Positions 36,069 to 48,199 of a DNA stretch of 64,000 nucleotides are shown one piece after another. A program made the position numbers and the translations under genes. Origin of the DNA: Cladopsammia gracilis (taxonomy: Eukaryota > Cnidaria > Anthozoa > Scleractinia > Dendrophylliidae); assembly GCA_022457155.1 (NCBI GenBank), contig JAJGOT010001140.1, forward strand, positions 1 to 64,000. Direction: 5' to 3'. How positions within the stretch are numbered: the stretch's first letter is position 1; every line of letters starts with the position of its first letter. The notes under the pieces are model-generated. The model made no database searches. It was not told the origin of the DNA and saw nothing but the letters and a program-made list of their open reading frames with translations.

Positions 36069-36826
36069 GTAAGTGAAGCTTAAACATAACTGTCAGACAG
36101 TTGGACTCATATTTTGCATGTGTCAACGAAAGTATTTGGTTTCAATACAAATAAAAATTACTGCCGAATGTTTAGGCCTTATCAACTGTGTGAGTTGATT
36201 AGTACATGTAGTCCTGTTTTCTGAATTCCCCATTAAAAGCCTAATTAAATACACAATAACATATTGTAACTATTTCATGATATTCAAGTAGTTTAACACC
36301 TAGGTTAAGGGCTTTAACAAGAACAATGGTTTATTCTTCAAAATTCTCGCTATTGAGGAATGAGACTTCATTTAATTTACAACTCAAAAATTTGTATTTT
36401 ACAATCAAGGACACTCATTTCAAACGTATAAGGTTACACATGCGTAACCGATATCGCAAAATTCACCGGTTTATTACATATTCGTGACATTGAATTTTTA
36501 TCAGGTGATCATTATTATGCATCAAGGTAAGAGAAAGTGTTGCTTTTTACATTCAGGAAAAATTTCATTCTTTTTTTTTTTTGCATAAACTAATTACGGA
36601 AATTAATTTCCATCAACCATATTTTTTTATGGATACATACTCTAGATCTAGGTCCTATACCGCTTGCCGAGAATACAAAACTCAAAGGCTGGCTTTTTAA
36701 TACAAAAATGATTTACATAATTAATGCTTTTTCTGTTGTTGCAAAGGAAAGAGTAGATTTATTTCGCTTAGAAGCTACGTGTAAAAGTATATTTATAAAC
36801 ACATTCACTGGAATTGTGTTTTGCAG

Positions 36827-36898
36827 GCTGATGCAAGAGAACCAGCTTGATGATTTCCCTTCGGACATCTTCCATAACTTGACTAAGTTAAAAATACT
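36827..36898 (+). CDS. LRR exon 12
   Basis: 72 bp between TTTGCAG and GTGAGT, phase 2-2. It reads LMQENQLDDFPSDIF then HNLTKLKIL. Confidence 0.9.
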
Positions 36899-38478
36899 GT
36901 GAGTGAAGTTCATATTTACCTTAAACAAACCTGGCTTACCAAAACGGATAACATGTACTAAGTAAATAATTCATTACTGAGACCAGAGCATCTAGTGAAA
37001 AACTAGCCAAAGTTTCGTGATTAATCCTCAAGTTGGGTTCATATGTCACTTTCGATATTAATCCTAGCTATTATGTAGTTACTAGGGCTGCGATTGACGT
37101 CAAACATACCTATTAATTAATTACCTCTTTATTAGGATTCCTACAAAATACGAATAGTTTTGACAACTCTTTCAGGACAATTTGCTAACCAGGAACTTAG
37201 AAAATAATCTAAATGCATCCAAGTTCATCTGAGCTAGTGTTGATTTGAACAAGATTCTTATCCTTTCTCATTGTATATACCACTGCCAGGATGTTCAACT
37301 GTAGCCCACCGAACATGTACATTTTCCAGTAGTGCTTGGACACTTACTGGACTTTGAAGTCCAGTTCAGCAAACTTCTCACAACTGATTATCTGTCTGAA
37401 ATTACTAGAAGTCACTTTTCGAATTAAATACGTCTGCTTCTTTATTAAAAATTGTATAAAGGATTTATGCACTTGGTAACACCTCACACTTGTTTACCAC
37501 ATGTAAAATCACTCAACTTTGCTTTTTGCATTAGAGTGCCCATAACGTTTAATTTTTTTTTTGTTTTCTCATCTGAATGTAAACATCACACAAGGAATCT
37601 CTGCGAAACAATTTCGCGCTTTGCACAAAACGCGAATTTTTTATGAATATTTTAAATCTTCAAAATCCTATTTTTTGTAGTATACCCGTCCCGCTGTTAA
37701 GAAGGCCAACGGGCTCACATGTTCCTTAATCTACGTCACAGTTCCTTTGTTTGAAGTCACAAGTTCCTTTGTTTGAAGTCACGTGTTCCTTAATCTACGT
37801 CACGGATCCTTTGTTAACCGAGAGGGACCGAGAGGAGACTAATGCGAATGGTGGACAAAAATGGCGGCAAATTTCGAAGACTTTAAAAAATCATAAAAAA
37901 TTGACGTTTTGCTGAAATCAAAACTTTTTTTTCGCAGACGTTCTTAACGTGACGCGTAGATTTAGATAACAAAATAAAAAAAAATCGTTAACGGCACTAT
38001 AAATACTTTTGCAAACCAACGAGACAATTTCAACTGAATCACACAAAAATAGAGACTCGTTTTCCCTAAAATTAATTACCGACAGAAAGATCGATTTTTT
38101 ATTATGTTGAACACCTCATAGCATAACGGTTTGAGAATACGACTTTTCATTTATTTTTGTTTATTTTTTCTTAGTCTTTTCACAAAGGGCTGACACTCGA
38201 TAAATCAGCTTTGAGTCTTTTTATGGTGACCAATTTATCTAATCAACTCATTTGAAAAACATTTTAGCGTATTGTTTCCCTTACCGACTCAGCAGCAAAA
38301 TCTCTTAAGAAACTATCCCTTCACCCATTTTTTGTTAAAAAAGACATAGGGGCTTTAAACCTTAGTAAACGGTGCGTCAATATTTTGTCCAGAACAATGC
38401 ATGGTTACGCAGCAAAGCGATGTTTTGTGTACATGATTAAAGTCCACAGTAAAAAGAATTATTCTTATAACACGTCAG
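36899..38478. other. Intron between LRR exons 12 and 13
   Basis: It contains an ordered short repeat at 37718-37803 (units of GTTCCTTAATCTACGTCAC and GTTCCTTTGTTTGAAGTCAC). No exon-like frame seen. Confidence 0.5.
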
Positions 38479-38550
38479 GAAAATGGACGAAAACAAAATA
38501 AGGAAGCTTCACCCAAATCAGTTTCAAGGCTTGGTTGATTTATTCGAGCT
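38479..38550 (+). CDS. LRR exon 13
   Basis: 72 bp between ACGTCAG and GTAAGT, phase 2-2. It reads KMDENKIRKLHPNQF then QGLVDLFEL. The intron before it holds a small ordered repeat at about 37.7 kb. Confidence 0.87.
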
Positions 38551-39453
38551 GTAAGTAATGTTATTTATAATGAAATGACCGTCCAAAAAGTTAATACACG
38601 ATGAGAATTCCAAAAGTGTATTTACATTTAAAACATTTAACAAATTGTGATCTAATACATCAACCACCTTCCTTTCCCGTATCTCTGGACGGTCAGATCT
38701 ACAGTTGAATGTGTCACCCTGCATGTTAAATTTACTTCTACAGAAAGGTACTCGTTAATGGTGTCGATTTCCGTTTATTGTAAATGTGTACTAATGAATA
38801 GCGGTTTTTCAACGTAACCAAAATGGCTGATTAAAAATGACTATCTGGTAACGAGGGATCCCCCCCTTTCCATATAGTGTATCGTTTTCTGTTCTCCATG
38901 ACCCGGAGCCTTCAAATATACGTAACGAGGTTTGTGGGAGAAACCAATTCTTGGTTTTCATGTAATATATTAAAATACGTTTTCTTACACTAACCAAGGA
39001 TCCGAATGTAGTAGTCTTTAGAACAAAGTCATGGATAAAATAATTTCAGAAGACTTGGTAAGTTGGGGTCGCAACGTAGGAATGGCGGCCATAAAAATAA
39101 AAAAAGTCAGAGTCCGGTTTTCTAGCCGACCCAAATTTTTATAGAACTTTTTAATGAAGCTTAAAAAGAAAAATACGAAAAAAGCAAGTGACACACAAGA
39201 AAGCACTTTTTTCATGAAAATTTCTACAACAATTTATCTTACGGATGTGTAAAATATTTTAAAAGGAGAAATTTGTAATGGTGGTAATTAAAGTTTCAGA
39301 AATTGAATGTCACACGAAAACTAGCAATACTGACTAAACATATATTGGATAAAACACAAAGCACAGTCACGTGTTCACAGCTGGTTTTCCTAGTTTTTTC
39401 TTCAATTTTCTGGATGTAGCTTATTTATATTTCTGTTTCTCTTATTACTTAAG

Positions 39454-39525
39454 CACTCTTTCGGAAAACAGAATTCAGGAACTACCTGAGACGATTTTTA
39501 AGGGGCTAAAGAAACTTGTGGCAAT
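39454..39525 (+). CDS. LRR exon 14
   Basis: 72 bp between ACTTAAG and GTGAGT, phase 2-2. It reads TLSENRIQELPETIF then KGLKKLVAM. Confidence 0.88.
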
Positions 39526-39906
39526 GTGAGTAGAAATATCAATAGACTGCCACCTTAAGTTAAAATAGGTATTTCAGAAACGTCCTGAGAGAACTCGAAG
39601 GAAAACATGTAGACAACTTAGAAGTTTGGAAGTCAAATATTTTAAAGACTCGATTTTTCATTTACATTTTTTGGTTATCTAAAGAAGTTTTGATATTAAG
39701 CAGTGGTTCTAATCACTGGCCAGGTAGGAGCAACAAAATAGATCTTTTCATATCATCGTCGATATCTGAGAAGGAGAAGACTTGATTTTAATTTGACGAC
39801 ATGGTGAGGGTTCCCTATTTTAAGACCTTAGAGGTGCGTAAACCACGTTTGATTTTATTACATTTTGAATGCGTTAACATTGGCTTAAATTGCTTTCGTT
39901 TCTCAG

Positions 39907-39978
39907 CCACGTTTTTGACAATGCCATACCAAACGTCACCAAAGAAACATTCAAAGACGTTACAAGCGTGAGATTCTT
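39907..39978 (+). CDS. LRR exon 15
   Basis: 72 bp between TTCTCAG and GTGAGA, phase 2-2. It reads HVFDNAIPNVTKETF then KDVTSVRFL. Its first half departs from the usual NxL pattern, yet length, phase and TF position match. Confidence 0.83.
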
Positions 39979-40100
39979 GTGAGAATTAACGTTTTTTTTT
40001 AAATCTTATCAACTTACATAAAGATTATTGTATTTGTCACATTTATTTATATTCATTTATGTTCCCTTCTACTTAAAACTTGTTGAAAAGGAAAGCATAT

Positions 40101-40678
40101 TTAACTCTCGGATGTTACAATTGGGGGGAGCCACGCCTCTTAATGTTTTTCTCCCATTTAGATAGTCTCAAGAACATTAATTGGTAGCTCAGGCCGTCTT
40201 CAGTAGCTATTTTCGTTTTCTTGGGACACATTGTGATAAAGTTTAACAGCAATCGGTTGCTATGGTAACGAGATATGACGTCATAAATAGCATAATGTCA
40301 AGCCATTTTTTAATAAAAGTGCGCAGTTTTGACCTTTTTTCGGTAGAAAAACAAATAAAACGTTTTCAAAAGTAGCAAAATGTTAAGTAGTATCAAATTT
40401 TTCAACCCTAACAAAAGATATTTGCAATTTCCGCATTTTCCCACTAAATGTGAATTGTTAGTAAAATCCAAGCTGGCGGCCATTTTTGATGACGTCATAG
40501 ACCTCTAGCAGCCTCATAACCTATAACATTTGCCTTATCTTGTACAGCACACGACAGGCTATCTATTAGAGGTAAAATATTTCCGAAACATTGTAACACG
40601 GCAAAAACCCAAAGGAGGAGTTGCAACCACTCCCCTTTGTACCACGGTGGAGTTATAAGTTTAAGTGTACGTCCTCGG
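40101..40678. mobile_element. TTAACCC-CGGACGT MITE family, fourth copy
   Basis: It begins TTAACTCTCGGATGTTACAA; the right end is near ACGTCCTCGG. The interior matches the other copies, with two TGACGTCA sites. Right after it a second, inverted family end begins (ACGTGCACGCAAACTTATTC, CCCACCGTGGTA). Confidence 0.75.
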
Positions 40679-40947
40679 ACGTGCACGCAAACTTATTCTC
40701 CCACCGTGGTATAAGGGGGAGGGGGGTGGGGGGGTGGAAATTGCAAATATATTTGCTACAGTTGTAAAATATGGTACTGCCTGTTGTTTTTTTTTTTTTA
40801 TTTTATTCATTTTTATTCAAAATTTACTTGACCTCATGATACTTATAATGTCTTATCTCGTTACCATAGGAACCGATTGTCGCAAATATTACCAAAGTGT
40901 AATAAAAACAAACATCTCCCCGTATTGATTAAAACGTATGAATTTCG

Positions 40948-41252
40948 TCGAAGCAAGATTTTATCCCTGAAAGCTCTTCTTTTTCCACTAAAGCGGCTTC
41001 TGAGTATCCCTTAATTAGTATCTCTGTCTTGAGTAGCAAACTGCGAAAAAAATGCAAGGAAATAACGACTTCACTTCTCCGCTAAACACAGGGAAAAGTG
41101 TTTAGCGAGCTGACGGCTGTGTACGGAAGCACATGTACATACGCGCGCCCGCGAAACATTCCGCTAGCCATGACATGAAAAATGACGGGCATGGGTTCTA
41201 TGAGTATGAGTATGGGGCTCCACCGGGCCTTCGGCCCGCGAGCTCCGCTAAT
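40948..41252. repeat. Arm-like copy of the 5.4-8.6 kb palindrome repeat
   Basis: It shares GAAGCAAGATTTTATC, AAGCGGCTTCTGAGTATCCC, CTCCGCTAAACACAG and GGGCCTTCGGCCCGCGAG with the arms at 5432-6360 and 8200-8660. Confidence 0.7.
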
Positions 41253-41632
41253 AAGGACAACGGTCTTTACTGAAAAAGTCTCATACAGACATAGTAAAAA
41301 AGAACAAAGTCTCAAGTAGGGCTTTCACAGTTGCGACGATAGTTTTGTTTATGGAGTTGGTCTTACGAGATTTTTTTCCAAATCACAGAGCCCCCGTGCC
41401 TCCGAAATATAATGGTTCGCCCCTTAGACGTTTTCAGATAAAACAATTATGGCAAATTATGCACTATGATTTTTGATACAAGTAAAGAGAACCTAAGTAA
41501 CCTAAGTACGGATCTAAGTACAGCTTGATGTATTGTTAGCTAGAATAAGGTAAATAGTATTGCAGCAAAGAAATTAGTTACTAAATGGCATTAACGGTGT
41601 ATATTTTTTAACCTTCCTCCTTTAAATTACAG

Positions 41633-41704
41633 ATACATGCATTACAACTCGATGTATGATCTTCCAAAGGGTTTTTTTGACGAGATGAAAAACTTTACAC
41701 GAAT
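41633..41704 (+). CDS. LRR exon 16 (last, C-terminal side)
   Basis: 72 bp between ATTACAG and GTGAGA, phase 2-2. It reads YMHYNSMYDLPKGFF then DEMKNFTRM. Its leucines are largely replaced by aromatic residues and Met. It joins the hinge of the 7TM exon, so it is the LRR next to the membrane. Confidence 0.85.
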
Positions 41705-42369
41705 GTGAGATTCTTTAATAATATTTTTTAAACTAAAGTAAGGCACTTCAAATGAAGTCGTTGGTATATTAAAAGTCCAACGAATGAGCCAAGAGTATAA
41801 ATGAACAAACATTTGAGTCGAAGTTTTTAGCAGATCAGCAGCTACTGCTCAACTGATACTAAAACGTATCAGTAAATCCATTTTTAACAGTTAGTTGGCA
41901 GTTTACACTTTGTGAAGTGATATATATGAAATAAATCATACACTTTTGATCTCTTTATTTTTGTTAACTATTTGGCTGTTTATTGCTTCTATGAATCGGT
42001 TACCCTTGCTTACATATGCCAGAACAACCCATGATAAGGTATATTGTTAGATAAAACTATTTCGTTCTAATGCATATGAAAGGCATCTAACTGCTACTTA
42101 TTTGGAAGAAATTATACATGTAATTGTTTCTTTTTTTCCCGATTTTATGAAATTCCATTATAATGATATGTGGGGAGTAAGATTCCAAGCTAATAACAAG
42201 CTTCAAATAGAAAACAAACCAAAAATAAAAACAACTGCATTCGCCGTTTCGTAAAAGTGCGCTAAAGGCAGTATGAACAGTATCATTTTGGCTAGACACA
42301 TTATTACTATGACTCGCCGGCTGATATGAAGTAAGTCTTTCTATTGTACACTTTTGCCTTGCCTTGCAG

Positions 42370-43378
42370 AACCCTCGATAACAACGTTATGTGCTGCCAT
42401 GCGGAATTCAAGGAGGATGCCGAATGCATTTTCATATGGAATGACAATTTCGCAAACTGCGATACGATGTTTTACCGAAACGGTCCTAGAAGGTGCTTAT
42501 GGGCAATTGGCATCACGGCTTTCATCGGAGCTGTCTTTGTGCTTGTTTGGCGTACTCTCTTTAAAGAGAAAAACGTTGCACAAACGATAATGCTGATGCA
42601 CGTGGCAGTGGCAGATGGTTTAATGGGGGTGTATTTGATTATCATTGGCGTGAAGGATGCAATGTGGTCAGGTGAATATTATCTCCATGACTTCCAGTGG
42701 AGAACTGGTTTGTCGTGCCAGATAACAGGAGGACTTTCGGTACTGTCAAGTGAGGTATCGCTAATGACTCTGTCGCTTCTATCCGTTGACAGATTTAAGC
42801 ACATTGTGTTCCCTCGACGTTTTAGGTCACTCGGCCGAAAGAAAACCCACACTTTTTGCTTCATCATTTGGGGAATTAGTTTTCTTTTTGCTTTCCTCCC
42901 CACTTTTGGCATAACATATTTCCACGATCCTGCCAATGGTATTTTTTACTATGGAAAGTCGGTGATGTGTTTGCCACTGCAGCTTCACCCTGACTTTATA
43001 TCTGGTTGGGAATATTCGGTTTCTGTCTTCGTTGGACTCAATCTGGTCCTGGTTCTCGTCATAATTTTTGCTTATTCCATGATATTGGCAAAGACCTGTC
43101 TGTCGAAAAGGCGTCTAAACAAACAAGGCACAAAAAGGGCAAGAAAAGCCAGAGCCAAGACAACCAATACCAAAAGAGAAAAATCTCTTACCAAACGGGT
43201 GCTGTTCATCATCCTAACCGACTGTGCCTGCTGGATGCCGATTATAGTGTTTGGTCTGAGGTCGGTGCTGGAGAAGAACTTCGACGTACCTGGGGACCTG
43301 TCTGTATGGATCGCTGTCTTTGTGCTTCCCATCAACTCAGCGATAAATCCATTTCTCTACACGTTCTCGACCCGAGAG
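42370..43378 (+). CDS. Hinge plus seven-transmembrane exon of the LRR GPCR
   Basis: This exon follows CCTTGCAG and codes 336 residues to a phase-0 donor at GTATGA. Residues 1-40 are a cysteine-containing hinge (CC at 8-9, then C19 and C30). Approximate helices: TM1 42-63, TM2 71-93, TM3 117-140, TM4 160-182, TM5 214-240, TM6 276-298, TM7 310-331. C116 at the top of TM3 and C200 in extracellular loop 2 fit the usual disulfide. The DRY motif appears as DRF (140-142), CWMP sits at 287-290 and NPFLY at 326-330. The third cytoplasmic loop is very basic (KRARKARAK). TM2-TM3 residues match relaxin receptors and GRL101 closely. Having the whole 7TM in one exon after 72-bp LRR exons is typical of LGR genes. 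The 3' cut is set by the donor, because the next exon continues the helix-8 region. Confidence 0.93.
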
Positions 43379-45130
43379 GTATGAAACAGTTCTAATGTTT
43401 TTTTTTATGTCAAACTCCATTGAAAACACTTTACACAATTTCAGCATTATGGCACTCTCTTTCGCTCATGATGCATAATTCGGCTACATTTTGAGTAATT
43501 AGGGTTAAAAGGGGAAGAGGTTAATGTTTTCTTGAACTATTCTTTAACGGGTGCCCATTTCTTTAGAACGCTTCCTAGTAAGGGGGAATTAGGGTAGAGC
43601 TTCTAACACTTGCAAAACAAAATTCTGTACGACCAGACTTCAATTAATAGTTCATTTAATTAAATAGATTTTAAAACATGAAGGCAAACTGTCCCTAGCT
43701 TGTCAGGATGTTGCTCTGCCTGTACCGCTTAAAAAGCTGTCAGGTGAAGTTAATAATTAACCTTTCAGTAATTTTATCTGAGGAATAGAGTGTTTTCACT
43801 GACGTCATATCAAAATTCAGAAGCCGTTTTCGATTCTAAAATGTTTATGGAATTGTAGAGAGTTTAAAACTACACATCTGGGCCAAATTTTGAAGTGCAA
43901 GAGCATTTTATTCAAGAGATATAGGCGAATGAGTATAGACATTTTTAGTAAGAAATGTATGGAGCGGCCATCTTGGTGTCCCACTTAGGGAAACCAAGAT
44001 GGCGGCCAAAAATTTAAAGACTTTAAAGTCTTAATAACACCAAAAATCTCATCACAAAATATTCAAAGGGGACAGACCGCAAATAAATGTGGCTACTAAA
44101 TATATCTGAATTTCGTAACTGTTCATCAGCAGGATGCCCAAAATGCGTGCAATTCCACAATTGGTTTCGGCTACATTAAATCCTATACCAATTGCAGAAC
44201 ATTTTAGGAGGAGCCACCCACAGTGTGAGCACAGTTACTGACAAGACATATCAGTAAGGAAAACAACGCAAAATAAATGTAGTACGTTAAATAACGAACT
44301 AAGCACACACGTCAACTAAATAAGCTAAGCACGCGCACGACTCAAGGAAAATTGCGCGCGCGCACCTGCATTAACCTGAATAGAAGCAATATAGAAATTA
44401 AATAGGGGCGCTAGAATAATATAAAGGATCTAAAATAACAAAGGATACGGCGGTGTTTCTCAATTCTGGATTGCTAGTTTAATTTCTCGTAGTGTAGTGC
44501 CATATTTCTCAATGATAGCACTGTGGCGTTTGAAGAATTTAGTACATGATTTACGAAGGTGTGAAGATTTGAACCCTTGGTGAAGGAGACGTGATGAAAG
44601 TCGGCGAAGTCTATGCATAAAATCCAACTTCGATGTGCAAATTCTAGCATATCTTACCAATTGAGATATATAAACACCATAACAATAACAATAACAATAA
44701 TAATAATTATAATAACAATAATAATAATTCACAATAACAGGCATGAAATCGGCTTATAAGCATCTATAATTCATCAATAACTTTCAACTAGTTCAATTTT
44801 GTTTATTTTCACGGCTTTTCTAAAAGAGCGTGACGAATTGCGTGACATATTTACAACCTTTATAAATCGAAAACGAAACATTGTTAAAACCTGAAACTTT
44901 CAGTGAAAGATTATAACACTGGTATCCACATACCATGTTAGAAACAGCTTTGTAGGATGTATACTTTAGATTTTTTAATTTTTATGACGTCATCTGAAAA
45001 CACTCCATAGGAATTTAAGCTAGTACTTTAGCTTAAGTTTTCTCGCCTAAATATAGCTAAAGTTAAAGTATAATGTGCGTGCTGTGATCAACCTGAATTT
45101 ATACGACTACACCATTTCTCAATTATTCAG
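43379..45130. other. Intron after the 7TM exon
   Basis: A small stem, GGCCATCTTGGT with ACCAAGATGGCGGCC, occurs near 43966-44007. A reverse-transcriptase-like fragment lies at 44460-44690. Otherwise no features. Confidence 0.5.
44460..44690 (-). pseudogene. Retroelement-derived fragment (YISQLVRYARIC motif)
   Basis: The minus strand reads GVYISQLVRYARICTSKLDF, then RLLHQGFKSSHLRKSCTKFF and RHSAIIEKYGTTLREI. This block is the C-terminal part of a reverse-transcriptase-type protein that is frequent in animal genomes; I cannot name the clade from this fragment. It ends at an (AAT/AAC)n microsatellite at about 44680-44730. Confidence 0.6.
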
Positions 45131-45212
45131 GTACGAAGAACCGCAAAAAATAAAATGCGAGAGTTTTGGATCTATTTGCGAGCCTTTTTCCCCCGCAGCG
45201 AAGACGAGGAAG
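45131..45212 (+). CDS. Tail exon 18: juxtamembrane / helix 8
   Basis: 82 bp between TTATTCAG and GTAAAA; phase 0 in, phase 1 out. It reads VRRTAKNKMREFWIYLR then AFFPRSEDEE. Joined to the 7TM exon it gives NPFLYTFSTRE-VRR, the expected basic amphipathic segment after TM7. The acidic tail starts at its end. Confidence 0.87.
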
Positions 45213-45925
45213 GTAAAAATGAGGTTTTTCTATTCTATTCTGTTCAATAGATAATTCAATGACACTTATGTACACTTACAAATGGAACTGTGATGTTGAT
45301 AAAATCGTATCCATAGTTTCGTTGTTTTTAAATTATATTTCGAAAGCGCTGTCTATTTGTAAGATTCGTCCATTTTATACCAGGGAGTAATTATCCGTGA
45401 AAGAATAAAGACAATGACAAGAAGGACAATAGGCCATTGTTCTACTTATTGTTTTTCTGGATGGACAAGTCGATCCTAGTGCAATTACGGCAAAACGAAC
45501 AAAAAGATGCATTTCCTCTGTATTTTAAAGTGGTTAGGATTTCGTAACTCAAAAACTCTGTAACGTATTTCAACAAGACTCCTAACGACAAACGCTGGCC
45601 AAATAAACAACTTGGAAGATAAGAAGACAAACATCTTTTAAAACATGTATTTTAGTGAAATTTGATGCAAACGCGAACTTTTTATATTGAAGCGACAATG
45701 TAAAGATAATGCTGGAAAATTTAGCCTTAAAAATATTGACGAACCGGATGCCGCTGATGCTAGTGAAAAATAAGAAATGGAGTAATAGTATTGCTTGGGC
45801 GGAGTGTAGATTGCTTGAGTTACATATGACAGACAATGGTCGGTCAGGACAATGAAAAATGATCTGTCAAGATCCATCATCAGATTTAGGTCTAGATCGT
45901 GAATACTCCTGGTTCCGATAACCCA

Positions 45926-46497
45926 TTAACCCTATTCGGCCTGGGCTTTTTTTGAGTTCCTGAGCCTGGGGGAGGGCACATTGTGCCCCCCCTTCGTAAC
46001 TTCAAGAACATTAAGGCTACGACAATGAAACCTAGAGGGTACATAGTACGTCCGAAACTGTCTCCTTTGCGGTCCGCACAATGGAACGATGACGTCATAT
46101 GACGTAATTATTAGGTAATTAGTTATACGGCCGCCATCTTGGATCCGCCATCTTGGATTTCTGAACTTTTTAAAACCTCTTAAAAACCGTCCAAATTGAC
46201 TCAAAATTAATCAAAACCAATAAATAAACACTAAATGACGTAAAAATATAAAAGTTATACCAATAAACATTATTTTTCTTCATTCAAAGGTACAAATATG
46301 CAAATTTCAAAAAACATGGCTGTCAAAAAGTTGTTGCCATGGAAACATCAAGTCACGTGATCAAAAAATTGTCATACAAAATTGTTGCCAGATAAATTTT
46401 AGGAAAAGTCACAAAGTTTGATGGCGTTTGAATACATATTAAAGAAGTTATGAACGTTCAAAGTTAGCGCGGGCTAACCCAGGCCGAATAGGGTTAA
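45926..46497. mobile_element. TTAACCCTATTCGGCCTGGG MITE, copy a
   Basis: It begins TTAACCCTATTCGGCCTGGG and ends CCAGGCCGAATAGGGTTAA, 572 bp, with TTAA at both ends. It contains CCGCCATCTTGGAT stems and GATGACGTCATATGACGTAA. It lies in the intron before tail exon 19. Confidence 0.88.
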
Positions 46498-46679
46498 GAT
46501 GGATACTTGTCTCAAGTAGAAATTGGGTTATTTGCAGGTGCATAAATAGACAGGGCCTGACTTAAAAACACATGGGTGACGTGAGCTCCCTGAATAAATA
46601 ACCTTATAACTATTACTCGTAAAACAAAATAAACATTATTGAGTCATTTAAATGTATGTTGCAACATTATTCGCAGCAG

Positions 46680-46748
46680 AGCAATGTGGGGAAGGACAAC
46701 AGGACCAACATGGTATCGAGGACATTGAGGAGGATGAAAGTGACGAGG
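46680..46748 (+). CDS. Tail exon 19 (acidic), NAGNAG acceptor
   Basis: 69 bp, phase 1-1, donor GTAATG. It reads EQCGEGQQDQHGIED then IEEDESDE. Two acceptors sit three bases apart (GCAGCAG), so an exon start at 46677 would add one Ala without changing frame. Confidence 0.75.
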
Positions 46749-47214
46749 GTAATGACTGACACTCTTTCCATGCAATTATATTTCATGTAAGACTCCTTTG
46801 TGCATAAAAGTCATATCGGGATGGGGGTCGACGCGAGGGTTGAGAATGACGCAAACGTACCCAAACAGACCGCGACTCTAATTATAATGAAAATTCAACA
46901 TCGCGTGATGTGATAATATTTGGATTACGTGCTTAAGGTAAAGCAATACACACACCGTTGTTGATATAGCTAAAAGTTATTGCAGGTAAATAATACTGAG
47001 TGTAACATTAGGCTCTCCCCTCCCTAGCAAGTAACATTTGTTGTACTTAATCACGTGACTGAGCACGAGGAATAAACACGTATTCAGAGTCAGCCATCTT
47101 GATTGCATGTTGTCATACACTGAGAGGTCATCCCCCACTGATCATAAAGAGTAAAAAAAAACTATTGGAAGAAGTCCTACAAGCTATACATTTTTGATAG
47201 ATAGTAAGATGAGC

Positions 47215-47290
47215 GGATGAATGGATGGATGGATGGATGGATGGGTGGGCGGGTGGGTGGGTGGATGGATGGATGGATGGATGGATGTGC
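47215..47290. repeat. (GGAT)n / (GGGT)n microsatellite
   Basis: About 18 tetranucleotide units: GGAT, then GGGT/GGGC, then GGAT. Confidence 0.9.
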
Positions 47291-47370
47291 TGATTCATTC
47301 AGCTATTGGGCATCAATCGAATGATAGATTGATTACGTTTTAACGGCGTTTCTTTCGTTTCTGCTGCTAG

Positions 47371-47502
47371 ATGACGAAGAAAGTGATGACGAAGATGACA
47401 GCAATGATGACAAGGATTATGATGATGATGATGATGATGATGATGATGCTGATCGGGAATGGATTGAAATGCAAATTTCTTGCCTCTTGTCAGAAGAGCA
47501 AG
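47371..47502 (+). CDS. Tail exon 20 (poly-Asp)
   Basis: 132 bp between GCTGCTAG and GTACTT, phase 1-1. It encodes DDEESDDEDDSNDDKDY, a run of eight Asp from a (GAT)n tract, then ADREWIEMQISCLLSEEQ. Repeat-length variation in the GAT tract would change only the Asp number. Confidence 0.78.
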
Positions 47503-47927
47503 GTACTTTGTGATTTTCTCCTGTATTTTTACTCAGTCTAAAAAGAAGATTGACTATCGTATGAATTATGTACTTTTGCATTGATTTACAAATAATGGTT
47601 ACAGTAGACAATATAGATTCACAACTTTTTTTCCCGTTCCTAAAAAATGCTTTTCTATTTTTTCTTTATATATTATATGTACATACACGATTTTACAATA
47701 GAGGTTTATAAGTGCTATGATACCTAGTGTGAGAACTACTTGCAGCATGTTGGCGGAGTAAAGAAAATAAGGCGTGGCGCCCTCTCTCGGTCACATCAAC
47801 AGAGCAGCATCGTTTTCAAAAATTCAGACTAAGAACAAGGCGAATTATTTTTTCACAATAAAACTCAAAACTGTTAACAAACATCTTGAACATTTTAATA
47901 TAACCTTCGTTTTTTTATTGTTTGTAG

Positions 47928-47960
47928 ATCAATGTAGAAGTGATGCATCATCAGACTCAG
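47928..47960 (+). CDS. Tail exon 21 (33-bp microexon)
   Basis: Between TTTGTAG and GTAAAC, phase 1-1. It encodes 11 residues, DQCRSDASSDS. It is short, but its phase and Asp/Ser content match its neighbours. Confidence 0.6.
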
Positions 47961-48199
47961 GTAAACAGCTGTCCTTCGTTATTTGTTGTACGACAACGTT
48001 GCTACTCCTTTCTTATTTCAAATAATTGTATGAAAGTGTATTCAGTTATGATAACAAAGTCTTTACAAAGTTCGAAACCCTTGGAATTAGGTATAACCGG
48101 TGACTTCCTACTATAAACGATCTCAAATTTTTCCCAGATTTCACTGCTGTCCATAGTCGGGAAGCTCTGTGCGTATTGCGCCTTTAAGAAATTACCACC

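Noticed and set aside
42344..42369. Start codon at 42344 for the 7TM protein
   Set aside because: It lies in the intron; the AG acceptor at 42368-42369 and the phase from the last LRR exon give the real exon start.
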